From JAUSFM01 sp964343705 (lineage in GTDB: Archaea; Nanobdellota; Nanobdellia; Woesearchaeales; UBA12501), in NCBI GenBank assembly GCA_964343705.1, contig CAYFJX010000013.1, positions 1 to 34,032 of the forward strand: 34,032 nucleotides of DNA, written 5' to 3'. Made by a program: the position numbers and the translations under genes. Of the stretch, positions 6,376-15,362 are shown piece by piece (position 1 is the stretch's first letter; every line of letters starts with the position of its first letter). A model generated the notes under the pieces. That model made no database searches. It saw only the letters and a program-made list of their open reading frames with translations, and was not told the DNA's origin.

Positions 6376-6741
6376 TTAAGTAGCCGCCAATCTTGGCAGA
6401 GTTACGGATTCATCCATATAAGGGACTTTTTTGTTATTTTTGTCTTTTAATTTTATTATACCAAAACCTTCTAGGAGTTTTATGTCTCTATACACAGCCT
6501 CATATTTTCTATTGGCTTCCTTTGCAAGTTGGTAGATATTTTCAATATTGTTTCTTTTTATCTTTAGGATTAATTTCATTCTTTCAGGAGAAAATAACTT
6601 AGCAAATGTTTCTGGCGTCATAATTATCGTTTTTTCTGCTCTTTTTTTGTCTATTTCTACTTTACCAGCTATTGCTTTTTTTACATAGGCATTATCTATT
6701 TTTATTTTCTCTTTAATATCTTCTACAATTTCGATTTTCAT
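6376..6741 (-). CDS. HVO_A0114-like wHTH antitoxin of a TumE module, 121 aa
   Basis: DNA-binding antitoxin candidate. The core TPETFAKLFSPERMKLILKI (about residues 42-61), then QLAKEANRKYEAVYRDIKLLEGFGIIKL, is the signature of the HVO_A0114 winged-helix family (start of wHTH 'f..ls.eR..lL..i', recognition helix 'v.rdi..Le..Glv'). In archaea these genes are typically the second gene after a TumE toxin, as here: 10 nt after the TumE-like gene, with a strong AGGTGA ribosome-binding site before the ATG. It likely autoregulates through the palindrome at 7084-7093. Confidence 0.8.
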   Translation of the reverse strand: MKIEIVEDIKEKIKIDNAYVKKAIAGKVEIDKKRAEKTIIMTPETFAKLFSPERMKLILKIKRNNIENIYQLAKEANRKYEAVYRDIKLLEGFGIIKLKDKNNKKVPYMDESVTLPRLAAT

Positions 6742-6751
6742 TTTGTTTCAC

Positions 6752-7069
6752 CTATATCTTATCTATTATATTTTTAATGATGCTTTCTCCGAGTTCAAGT
6801 ATTTTCTTCTCTGCCTCTTCAAAGGTTAAGTTCTCCCATTGAACCTTTTCTCTCTTTAGCGTATGTATATGGGCTCCTGGTTTTCCGCTATGTAATTGAT
6901 TATCTATGCGAACCACTTGAATCCATTTATTATCTTTGAAATATAAAAACTGAAAAGCAAATTCTAAGCCATCTGGAAAATCTGTGCTTTTTTCAACTTT
7001 GTATAATTTCTTTACTACTCTTTTGTCATCTGCTAAAGGGATATCTTGATCAATGATGGTTTTTCTCAT
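6752..7069 (-). CDS. TumE-family putative toxin, 105 aa
   Basis: Looks like the TumE (DUF6516) toxin family: FAFQFLYFKDNKWIQVVRIDNQ with the closing 'H.H' segment KPGAHIHTLKREKV (around residues 70-83), then an amphipathic C-terminal helix pair. It is the partner of the HVO_A0114-like wHTH gene directly downstream. The ATG at 7069 is set by a TATA box around 7096-7109 about 30 nt upstream, giving a very short or no leader. The mechanism of TumE toxins is not well defined; growth inhibition is inferred from the family. Confidence 0.75.
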   Translation of the reverse strand: MRKTIIDQDIPLADDKRVVKKLYKVEKSTDFPDGLEFAFQFLYFKDNKWIQVVRIDNQLHSGKPGAHIHTLKREKVQWENLTFEEAEKKILELGESIIKNIIDKI

Positions 7070-7083
7070 TATGATTTCTTATG

Positions 7084-7110
7084 TCATATATGATATGCAA
7101 AGTTATATAT
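7084..7110 (-). promoter_or_regulatory. Promoter and candidate operator of the TumE module
   Basis: The TATA box GTTTATATATAAC (minus strand, about 7098-7110) is followed by a perfect 10-bp palindrome TCATATATGA (7084-7093) between it and the start codon. This is a plausible autoregulatory site for the wHTH antitoxin. Confidence 0.45.
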
Positions 7111-7123
7111 AAACTTTTCCCTT

Positions 7124-7726
7124 TTACCCATACTCAAACTTAACAACTATCTTTGTAGCCTTGAGATGCCACCAGATAAAAAAACCAAGAATGCCACCTG
7201 CAATTCCAATCAGGAAAGACATTATGATTATGTTAAGTAATGGAATAAACTTATTTGTGAGTATTTGTGATGAAAGCATCAATGCTGTAAGCAAAGGTAT
7301 TGACGCAGCTGCAATTGCGCTACCAAGCACTATGTCCACAGGTATGTTCTTGAACTCAAGCCGAAGGAGTAAAAACACTGCTTCAAACACCAAGCCAGTA
7401 CATGCTAGCACAAATACTTTAGTAACACCTGTTACGCCAATGTCATTAATACCATAAGTAAATATTGATCCAAGTACAAAGAACAGTCCTGCTGCACCGC
7501 TTTTTCGTACGATAAGCATGCATAGTGTTGCAAGGGTGGTTATCCATAAAAGTGACACTATGTAAATAGATTGTGGTGATGCTTTCTTTACCAGTAGCCA
7601 GCTTACAAGAAGCCATACTCCTGCCAGGAAAAACGTCAAAATATAATCTCTAACACGTAGTTTTCCCATGCTTTCAATGGCAAAATGTTCTGTTACCTTG
7701 TGTTTAACTTTTCTTTTTATGCTCAT
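7124..7726 (-). CDS. Polytopic membrane protein, 200 aa
   Basis: Unrecognised integral membrane protein. After a basic cytoplasmic start there are about six hydrophobic helices (around residues 28-46, 53-72, 78-95, 100-121, 130-152 and 160-186). Small-residue-rich TM segments (GSAIAAASIPLLTALM, GIAGGILGFFIWW) resemble substrate-binding S components of ECF transporters or small permeases, but no signature decides this. Start ATG overlaps the stop of the upstream gene by 4 nt (ATGA), so it is translationally coupled and belongs to the surface-protein operon. Confidence 0.75.
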   Translation of the reverse strand: MSIKRKVKHKVTEHFAIESMGKLRVRDYILTFFLAGVWLLVSWLLVKKASPQSIYIVSLLWITTLATLCMLIVRKSGAAGLFFVLGSIFTYGINDIGVTGVTKVFVLACTGLVFEAVFLLLRLEFKNIPVDIVLGSAIAAASIPLLTALMLSSQILTNKFIPLLNIIIMSFLIGIAGGILGFFIWWHLKATKIVVKFEYG

Positions 7727-8775
7727 TTTTTGATTTGTAGTCCTGTTTTCTTTTTGTGTTTATGTTTCTTAATCTTGTGTCCTTGAATTACTGCTTCAAG
7801 TACAGGCAGTTTTTGTTTGATAACAGTGATCTTATCATTATATCTTCTTGTTCGAATATCATAGGTTTGTTTTGTGATGCTTTTATCTGAGAAGAACTCT
7901 ACTTGTGCCTTTCTGAGTAAACGTTGTAGTGTTTTTAGTTCAAGTTGATAGTGGTTTTTTTTCTTGATTGCCCATTTCTTTCGATAGTGTTTAAATACAG
8001 GCCTGCCAATGATTATGAGAATAACAAGCAAGATCAAAATTCGAAGCCAGTTACGCTCGACAAAATTCTTTCCTAAAGATAACATGCCTTTAATTCGTGA
8101 ACGTTCAAGCCGAGCTTTGTCAAGCTTAATGTCAGCTTCTTCTAAAAATGCCTGTGCTTCATCATAGCGTTCTTCAGCAAAAGAAGTGATGGTCTGATTA
8201 AGTAATGTCTGAGCCTCAGTAGTATCAACCTTGTTATTTCTATATCGTTCTTCTTTTTCTTGCAAAACTGTAATCCTATCTATGATATTAAATGTTTGCT
8301 GTTTGGCAAAAGCAATACGTTGTGTTAGTCGATGGACTTCAGTGAGATTAAGCTTTTTAACTTCGTAGACTGGTGTTTGCTCAGCAATTACAGCAATGTC
8401 CTTAAGATACGCACTACGGCCTTGATCATCTTCTTTTGCAATGTCATCATAGACCAAATTCTTAGTGTGTCCGATGTAAAACCGCTTTGCCTGTAACAGT
8501 GTGTCATTTACAAATAATATTGATCGATTCTGGCTTTTCAGTTCAAGTATGTGATCTTCTGCTTCTATGAGTGCTTGTAGCGCAGTTGCTCGTGTGATCT
8601 TTGCAGGTTGTTTAAATGTAAATGTGCTGGTGAGTTCAGTCTCTTCAAGTACCAGAGACCCAGTTACACTTGTTGTTCCTACATCCTGAAACGCCATGAT
8701 GCCAAATGTGGTTAGGAAGAGTGCAACTATGCAAATCGTGTACATATGTGTGGTGTGTTTTGTTTTTTGTTGCAT
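7723..8775 (-). CDS. Membrane-anchored surface protein with cytoplasmic helical tail, 350 aa
   Basis: N-terminal signal/TM helix (YTICIVALFLTTFGIMAF, about residues 12-29), a largely helical ectodomain to about 240, a second TM (WLRILILLVILIIIG, about 243-257) and a basic cytoplasmic tail of 90 residues. The tail holds a helical-hairpin module (LLRKAQVEFFSDKSITKQTY) that also occurs twice just inside the membrane in the giant protein encoded upstream, so the two are related in architecture. The ATG at 8775 leaves a 16-nt gap after the giant gene; an alternative ATG at 8823 would overlap it by 32 nt. Probably a partner or short paralogue of the giant protein. Confidence 0.7.
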   Translation of the reverse strand: MQQKTKHTTHMYTICIVALFLTTFGIMAFQDVGTTSVTGSLVLEETELTSTFTFKQPAKITRATALQALIEAEDHILELKSQNRSILFVNDTLLQAKRFYIGHTKNLVYDDIAKEDDQGRSAYLKDIAVIAEQTPVYEVKKLNLTEVHRLTQRIAFAKQQTFNIIDRITVLQEKEERYRNNKVDTTEAQTLLNQTITSFAEERYDEAQAFLEEADIKLDKARLERSRIKGMLSLGKNFVERNWLRILILLVILIIIGRPVFKHYRKKWAIKKKNHYQLELKTLQRLLRKAQVEFFSDKSITKQTYDIRTRRYNDKITVIKQKLPVLEAVIQGHKIKKHKHKKKTGLQIKK

Positions 8776-8791
8776 TTTATTGTAGGTCTGT

Positions 8792-11700
8792 TTATTCTTC
8801 TTTGTAGTGTGGTTCTTGTGCATTAATACCGAACTTTTCTCTCAGGTTTTTGTAGATCTTGTCCCTTTTCTTTTTTGCTTCTGGCTTTTCTGACAGTTGG
8901 TGTCGTTTTTCTGGTGCTCTTCGAAGCGGCCTTTGTGTTGTTCTACTCTTGGTTCTTCTTAATTGTTTTTGTGGTTGTTTTTGTCTTTGTTGTTCTTCCA
9001 GCGTCAATGCTTTTTTCCATTCTTCTTTTTTCAAAGCTCCTGGGAAATGCCGCATAAGTTCTTTGATCTTACTTCGCTGAGGTTCTGCTTTTTCTGCAAT
9101 GTCATGCAATGCTTTTTTTACTTGTCGTATGTTTGGTTTATGTTTTTTTACTATGCTTGTCTTACGCACAGGTGTTACAACCATTTTGCTTAGCTGTTTT
9201 TTTGCTGCAATTTCTTCAGATGGTTTTGGCTTTGTCTCTTTTATTGTTGCGAGCTTGCCTAATGCTTGCAATTGTTTTGCTACTTTTGCTGCTAGTTCTT
9301 TTTCTTCTGCTTCAGTATTCTTGTCATAACGTTCTATTTTTCTACGTAATGCTTTCTTTTTACCACGAAGTGTTTTACCTGCTTTGTTAATATGGGCTTT
9401 AACTTTGTTTAGTAATGATATTTTTCTTTTTCTGATGACTTTCTGTAACACATCCTCTGGGTCTTTTTGGCTGCGTCCTTGTTTTTTCCTAACTTTCTTT
9501 GTTATGTCTTCTTTTAGGTTTTTCTTTTCTTTTTCTTTTAATGCATAATCAGCTTCTTCAATTAGTTCACTCTCTGCTTCTGCAAGTAGTTCCTCTGCTT
9601 CTTCAAGAAGAGATTTTTTCGTTTTTTGTGCACCCCTGTCTTCTTTTAGCAAGGTTTGCATTTTGCTGCTTATTTTTTCCTTTACTTCTTTTGGGTGGGG
9701 TGCTTTTTTTAGCAGACCAACAACTTTCTCTTTTGCTTTTTCTTTTGCAACACCAATTTTCTCTTTTACTTTGTTAGTGACGTGCTGAACTGGTTCTTGT
9801 GTCTTTTTCTCTTTATCGTGGTGTTTTCCTTTTTTCTTACTATACGTCTTCTTGAGTTTCTTCATCATTTTTTTTTTCTTTTCTTGTATGTGAAGCGGTG
9901 CTTTCTTTCTTTTTTCCATCCATGCTTGCACCCAGAGCATTATCTGATTTATTTTTGTCAAGATTTTGTGCTTTTTACTGATTTTTTCCTTGGACAGTTT
10001 TTCACGTAACACTTCGCGCTCTTCTTCTACTTCAGCCAGTCGTTCTTTGTCTTGCTCATACGCTTCCATAAATTTTGACCTACTCATAGTTCCTTTTTCA
10101 AGATAGTCTATCTGCGCTTTTTTCATGAGGTCAAGCAACTCATCTTTTTCATGTTTGAGGCTTGCGAGTTCTTCTTCAGTTCGTAGAATTCCTACACGCT
10201 TATTTCTAAGCTGTGTCACCACTTGTTTTATTTTGTTAAGACGTTCAGTGTATTGCGCCATGACTTTGTGATAATGGCTTGAGGATATGCTTCCTTCGCT
10301 AAGATGTGCATGTTGTGCCTCTTTCATTAACTCATGTATGCTCTCTTCTTCTTTAGTGAGATTTCTCAATCGTGTTGTTATGATTAACACATAGACTTTC
10401 TTGTAGGCTAAGAATCCTCCAGCTGAGAGTGCGATACCACCTAGGATAACAGCCCACCAATAATTTAGGAAGAACCAAATTATGTTGAGCCGACCCTTAG
10501 TTTCAAGTAAGAGGAGTAGTTGCGCGTCTTTACCCCGTTGTAATGCGGTGTCAAAGTCTTCTCGCGCAAATGCCTTTTTGGCCAATACAAGTACTTGTTC
10601 AGTCTCTGGCACGTCAAGCCATTCTGACTTTGCCTTTGCAACTCCTTGTTCCACTTCAGTAATGAATCCTTGTGCATCAAACGCGAGCTTTCGTAGTCGA
10701 GCAATTTTTTCACCTAGCTGTGCTGCCTTCCCAAACTCATTGTTTGTCAGAGCTTGTACTGCTTTGCTCAGGAGCTTTTGCACCTTGGTAACAGGCATTC
10801 CTGCGCTTTCCATTGCAGAAACATGGGCCTGTGCCTCCTTGAAACTAAACTGGGCGTCTTCCTCACTGACTTCATGCACTACAAACAAGAGCTTCCTGAA
10901 CTCAGTTAATGGCCGCCATGCAAATCCGGCAAGTGTTTCATTTACAGGCACGAGTTTCCCTGTAATTTTTATGGTAAGATTATAATCTTGCTGTTGTAGA
11001 TAGGGTGGTGCAAAGATACTAAGGCTATAGTTGCGTCCTTCTCCAAAATACAATATATCTTCTTTTGGTTTTCCAAGCTTGTGCACTCTAAAGATTGCTT
11101 CACCATGCTTGGTTATTTCTTTTAAGTTGACTGCAATGTCATTTATTGAATCATTTGTCACATCAAACTGTTTTGTTGTGCCATTAGAGATGGTGAAATT
11201 GATTGGTTGCGAAGCTAGTGTTGCTGAGACAGTTTGTTTACCAATGGTGATCGCTGTCAGTGAGTGTTCAGCCATGCCATCTAAACGGAAGCGAACTTTT
11301 TCTTCTGGCTGTGTTAGTTTTACATTGCTTGTGTCAACATAGACAAGTTTGTTAGGATCAAAGACAGGAGTGATTGTCACGTATTGTGACATAAATCCTT
11401 GTACTTCAACATTGACATCTTTTAGAAGTGCGTTTTCGTAGATATTGCTGACTGTAATAGGTATGCCTTGTGTTTTTCCTCGTAAGATTTCAAATACTTC
11501 TGTTGTGTGGATGGTTTCTCCAAGTCCCACTGCTTTTTTGACAATTCCTCCTTTAGTGCTGCTACCACTTGTTGCAGAAGAAGATCCTGAGTCTCCTGCA
11601 GGTGTGCTAGTACTTGTTGATTCAGTAATTGTGATCTCACCAACAGTGAGAACAGTTACATTGATTTTTTCTCCTGCAACAGACTGCACACTTGACAAGT

Positions 11701-14700
11701 TGGTTCCAGTTGTGTTGACACCACTTGCGTTAATTTCTACAATGCGTGTTCCACCTGTTGCATTGGCAGGAATGTCAACAGAAATTGAGTGACTAACAGT
11801 CTCGTTCACAACAAGTTCGTCAATAAGACTTGAGTTTAATCCTTCGGTGATATTCCAATCAGATGGGAAGGTGTATGTGACTGTAACATTGTTAGCTGTT
11901 TTGTTACCAACATTTTTGACTTGTCCTTCGTAGGTTACACCTTCTTCTCCTTGACTGACTTTTAGTTGTGATTCTGTGAATGTTGTTGTTAAGAAAGCAT
12001 CTGCAGCAATGACAAATGGTGCATTGCTTGTCCGTGAGGAAGGATTTGCATTTGGGCTTGCATTAGCAGTTATTTGCACGCTGACAAGTCCATGAGTGGT
12101 TGGCGCACTGTCATTAACTTCTACTGTTGCTGTTTTGTTTGGCTGTACTTCAACAGGGAAGGTGCTGTTAAAGGTGGAATTTGTCCTACTTGAAGATGCA
12201 GTAAAGTTGAGAGCAAAATCTCCACTGTTATTGAATGTAATGTTAACAAGGTTGAAGTCTTTGGTGCCGCCTATGACATTTTTAGCCTGCTGTGTTGTTG
12301 GGGTGAGCTGCCAGGTTCTATCCCATTGAACACTTGTGTTAAGGGTTGGACTAGTGTTGGTAAGATTCATGGTGTCTGTCATAAAGAAACGGTAGAAGAA
12401 CGTACCGTTTACATTTGGTGTCCAATTGACATGCCAGGTTCCACTGTTTTGGATTTCAGCCATGGAAACATTAGTGAAGACACTACCATTGCCATTTAGT
12501 CTAAATTGGAACAGTGCAGATTGTACATCTCGGTGTAAGTCTCTAAGGCCTGCAGTCACATTTAGTGTGACATTAGGGTCGATTTGATCCTCAGTATTTG
12601 GACGGAAGGTGTTGTTAATAGCTGCTGCAGCTGTATTGTCAACAGTAAAGTTGCGGTGTCCTGATGTGTTTTGATTATTTGCAGTAGAATCATCAGTACA
12701 ATTAACACTGTAATTGTAATTGCCCTCAGTCATATTGTAGAGAATGACTGTTACAGCAGAGTTGTTAGTTATTGTGGTGTTGGTTGTGTTGACTACATCG
12801 TTTATAATAAGTGAGCAGTTGTTTATGGTGGTTTGGAAATTGTCAGTAACAGTCCAGTTAAAGCTGACATTATTACTTGTTTGATTATGATCATTCACCG
12901 GAAGGCTCAGGACTATAGCAGGTGGTGTTATGTCACCAGCAGTGAAATTACCAATGGCGCTAGCATTAACATTTCGTGATGTGTCATTTGCACTAATGCT
13001 TAAGTTGTAAGTTCCTGTTTCATTTGCAGTAAAGCTCACGTTGTAAATATCTGCGCTTGTCGCGTTGGTCATGTTTATTTCTCGTGTACTTCCTTGAGGG
13101 TATGACACATTTACAATGACAAGAGATTTGTTACCATTATCAGTTACATTGACAGTGAAATTGACCAGTATGTTAGTGCTTGCGTATGATGTGGAGTTTG
13201 GCGTGAGGTTAAGAACTGTTGGGGGTGTGCTATCTCCTACACCAAATGTGTCTGTTGTTGAATGGTTGACATTGTTGCTAGTGTCATTAACTGTCCAGTT
13301 TACTGTGTATGTTCCTGTGCCATCTGTGTTTGAGAAGTTTACTTCGTAGAAGTATGAGGAAGTATTTGACACGTTGAAACCTTGCACAGAACCATTGGGC
13401 ATAGTTACATTGGCAACAACAGTACTCACTGCAGTTTCATCTGTTGCATTAAGTCGCAGCGCAACAACTACGTTTTGACTGATACTCGTATTGCCATTTG
13501 GCAGCATAACAAAAGCACTTGGTCGGACAATGTCTCCTGCACTAAATGATCCAAAGACACTTGTGTTATAATTAAGGTGGTTACTGGTGTCATTGACTTC
13601 AATAGTCCAGTTATAGATTCCTTTGAGTTCAGTGAGGTTAAATGAACCTGTCCAGTTACCATGTGTTGTGTTTCCGGTTGCATTAAAAATAAGGAATGAA
13701 TGGTTGGTCCCATTTGGCATGGTTATGTTTACGCGAGCTTCTGATATGTTGAGGTTATCATTGATAGTGAAGTTAAATTGTACTGTTGCATTGATGTTAA
13801 AGTTGGTGCCATTTGCTGGTGTTGTAGCATTGCTTACATTGGGTGCAGGGTCGTGTCTGTCCCATTCAAACGTAGTACATAAGTGATTTCTACATTCTAT
13901 GTCCCCATTGTATTGCTCAATACCTGTCCAATTACCAGTGAAATTCCAGATGGCAAGGTATGCTTCAAACGGGTTTGAGGTATGCACAAGGTTAAGCATA
14001 ATTTCATTTCGTAATGGGTTTGAGTCAAGTTCTTGGAATCTGATGGGATCACTTATTGAACCAAATGTGTGGTCATAGGTTGGTGCATCATCAAGATCTG
14101 CAACAGACCAATTACTAAGGTTGTAATACACCCATGCAATATTTTCATCAACACTGCCTCCTCCAAGCGCGTAGGTAAAGAGTGCGTACTTTCCATTTTT
14201 TGTCCAGGCACAGTCCATTGGTTGACCAGATGCCCCACCTGGTTGTTCAGTGCTTGTTGTTTCACTTGGTCTACTCACATTAGTCTGCAGTGCTGCGCCA
14301 TCCCAGATTCCAACTTCTATGTCTTCACCTGTGTCTTGTGAGATAACACCGATTAGGTCACTGTTAGGGTCGCTGCAGCTTCGTATTACTTGGTGATTGT
14401 GTGTACCGCTGTGATCCCACCATTGGGCGTCATTAAGCCAGTTATTAGAGCTTTGTTGATATACTGAATACCGCACATCTCCAGTTGTACCTTCTCCAAA
14501 GAACGCAACACCATCACCACTTTTCGTTTCCCAAGAATAGGTAAAATAGAATCGATTTGTTTCAGGTAAGGTTGTTGTGAGGTTTATAGCTGAAGCATTA
14601 TCAAACGCTGTTCCATTCCAACGGATAGCCACTAAGGTGGTGTCTGTTTCAACTGCAAACAACCACATCATATCGTCACTTCTTGGTTTAGCGTAGAGAC

Positions 14701-15292
14701 GCATTTGTTCAAGTTCTCGTGAAAAGCCGTGTTGGTATACTTGTTCTGCACTCCAGGTTTTGTCGCTGTGGTTCCAGGTCTTGTATCGGATGCGGCCGTC
14801 ACCATTGGAAGAGTTATCTTCATAGATAAAGAGTGCATCTCCACTGAGTTGTTCGTATTCGAGCGCAAGACTAGCTGCGTTGTCATCGTTTTGGCTGTTT
14901 GAATTATGTTCAAATGTGGCGTTCCATGCACTACCGTTCCAGTATGTTGTGTGAATATCATCATTGGTGTGTCTGATAGCCATAAGACTTTCGTTGGTTT
15001 CATGACTGTCTTCCAGAAGTACTATCCGCGCAGTGTGACCTGAGACTGTAAAGCCTCCAACATCGCTCAGATTACTTGTGTCAATACTTAGATTGCGCAC
15101 CGACATGAGAGTTTGCCCACTGCTTTCATTAGGGTAGACAAGCATAGCTTCTGTGTTGATGGTTGGTCTGATTTCAAGAACTGCTGTTGCGAAGGGTATG
15201 GCTATCGCTAGAAGAATCAGTAGTGTTATTATAGTTCCCACTAAGGTTGTGGGTCGGGTACCCTTTCTATTCCCTCTTTTGCTATTTTTCAT
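8792..15292 (-). CDS. Giant single-pass surface protein with Ig-like repeats and lysine-rich cytoplasmic tail, 2166 aa
   Basis: Signal/TM helix at residues about 17-37. Residues 40-480 look like a beta-propeller-type region with recurring W-N-G/W-D-G turns (YWNGSAW, TWNHSDKTW, IRWNGTAF, GIWDGAAL, IWNFTGNW). Residues about 485-960 hold tandem Ig-like repeats, each about 95-100 aa, with the linker motif 'GDxxPP' (AGDITPPAIVLSLP) and the end motif NDTSxNxN. Later come a CARDB-like domain (YEGQVKNVGNKTANNVTVTY), a Ser/Thr/Gly linker and further beta domains. N-x-S/T sequons are extremely dense throughout, so it is probably heavily N-glycosylated. A helical juxtamembrane stalk leads to a TM helix (about 1602-1630). 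The last 530 residues are cytoplasmic, Lys/Glu/Arg-rich and mostly coiled coil. Likely an adhesin or cell-contact protein linking outside to inside. No gene symbol is warranted. Confidence 0.85.
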   Translation of the reverse strand: MKNSKRGNRKGTRPTTLVGTIITLLILLAIAIPFATAVLEIRPTINTEAMLVYPNESSGQTLMSVRNLSIDTSNLSDVGGFTVSGHTARIVLLEDSHETNESLMAIRHTNDDIHTTYWNGSAWNATFEHNSNSQNDDNAASLALEYEQLSGDALFIYEDNSSNGDGRIRYKTWNHSDKTWSAEQVYQHGFSRELEQMRLYAKPRSDDMMWLFAVETDTTLVAIRWNGTAFDNASAINLTTTLPETNRFYFTYSWETKSGDGVAFFGEGTTGDVRYSVYQQSSNNWLNDAQWWDHSGTHNHQVIRSCSDPNSDLIGVISQDTGEDIEVGIWDGAALQTNVSRPSETTSTEQPGGASGQPMDCAWTKNGKYALFTYALGGGSVDENIAWVYYNLSNWSVADLDDAPTYDHTFGSISDPIRFQELDSNPLRNEIMLNLVHTSNPFEAYLAIWNFTGNWTGIEQYNGDIECRNHLCTTFEWDRHDPAPNVSNATTPANGTNFNINATVQFNFTINDNLNISEARVNITMPNGTNHSFLIFNATGNTTHGNWTGSFNLTELKGIYNWTIEVNDTSNHLNYNTSVFGSFSAGDIVRPSAFVMLPNGNTSISQNVVVALRLNATDETAVSTVVANVTMPNGSVQGFNVSNTSSYFYEVNFSNTDGTGTYTVNWTVNDTSNNVNHSTTDTFGVGDSTPPTVLNLTPNSTSYASTNILVNFTVNVTDNGNKSLVIVNVSYPQGSTREINMTNATSADIYNVSFTANETGTYNLSISANDTSRNVNASAIGNFTAGDITPPAIVLSLPVNDHNQTSNNVSFNWTVTDNFQTTINNCSLIINDVVNTTNTTITNNSAVTVILYNMTEGNYNYSVNCTDDSTANNQNTSGHRNFTVDNTAAAAINNTFRPNTEDQIDPNVTLNVTAGLRDLHRDVQSALFQFRLNGNGSVFTNVSMAEIQNSGTWHVNWTPNVNGTFFYRFFMTDTMNLTNTSPTLNTSVQWDRTWQLTPTTQQAKNVIGGTKDFNLVNITFNNSGDFALNFTASSSRTNSTFNSTFPVEVQPNKTATVEVNDSAPTTHGLVSVQITANASPNANPSSRTSNAPFVIAADAFLTTTFTESQLKVSQGEEGVTYEGQVKNVGNKTANNVTVTYTFPSDWNITEGLNSSLIDELVVNETVSHSISVDIPANATGGTRIVEINASGVNTTGTNLSSVQSVAGEKINVTVLTVGEITITESTSTSTPAGDSGSSSATSGSSTKGGIVKKAVGLGETIHTTEVFEILRGKTQGIPITVSNIYENALLKDVNVEVQGFMSQYVTITPVFDPNKLVYVDTSNVKLTQPEEKVRFRLDGMAEHSLTAITIGKQTVSATLASQPINFTISNGTTKQFDVTNDSINDIAVNLKEITKHGEAIFRVHKLGKPKEDILYFGEGRNYSLSIFAPPYLQQQDYNLTIKITGKLVPVNETLAGFAWRPLTEFRKLLFVVHEVSEEDAQFSFKEAQAHVSAMESAGMPVTKVQKLLSKAVQALTNNEFGKAAQLGEKIARLRKLAFDAQGFITEVEQGVAKAKSEWLDVPETEQVLVLAKKAFAREDFDTALQRGKDAQLLLLLETKGRLNIIWFFLNYWWAVILGGIALSAGGFLAYKKVYVLIITTRLRNLTKEEESIHELMKEAQHAHLSEGSISSSHYHKVMAQYTERLNKIKQVVTQLRNKRVGILRTEEELASLKHEKDELLDLMKKAQIDYLEKGTMSRSKFMEAYEQDKERLAEVEEEREVLREKLSKEKISKKHKILTKINQIMLWVQAWMEKRKKAPLHIQEKKKKMMKKLKKTYSKKKGKHHDKEKKTQEPVQHVTNKVKEKIGVAKEKAKEKVVGLLKKAPHPKEVKEKISSKMQTLLKEDRGAQKTKKSLLEEAEELLAEAESELIEEADYALKEKEKKNLKEDITKKVRKKQGRSQKDPEDVLQKVIRKRKISLLNKVKAHINKAGKTLRGKKKALRRKIERYDKNTEAEEKELAAKVAKQLQALGKLATIKETKPKPSEEIAAKKQLSKMVVTPVRKTSIVKKHKPNIRQVKKALHDIAEKAEPQRSKIKELMRHFPGALKKEEWKKALTLEEQQRQKQPQKQLRRTKSRTTQRPLRRAPEKRHQLSEKPEAKKKRDKIYKNLREKFGINAQEPHYKEE

Positions 15293-15307
15293 GGTTTATC
15301 CATGAAA

Positions 15308-15345
15308 CTCAAAAACCAAGGCTTTCTTTGCCGAGGTTTTTTGAG
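15308..15345 (-). terminator. Hairpin terminator after the KaiC-like gene
   Basis: CTCAAAAACC (15308-15317) pairs with GGTTTTTTGAG (15335-15345), plus an inner GGC/GCC stem and a T-rich loop; there is a 2-nt internal mismatch. It lies in the 70-nt gap between the KaiC-like stop and the giant gene's ATG. It could reduce read-through or form part of the giant gene's leader. Confidence 0.5.
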
Positions 15346-15362
15346 ACATGTGTGAGTGTGAC

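Noticed and set aside
10482..10985. Antisense ORF of 167 aa and many other plus-strand ORFs inside the giant gene
   Set aside because: Composition is that of a reversed coding strand (Ser/Cys/Leu-rich), with no promoter or ribosome-binding site; the minus-strand gene explains the region.
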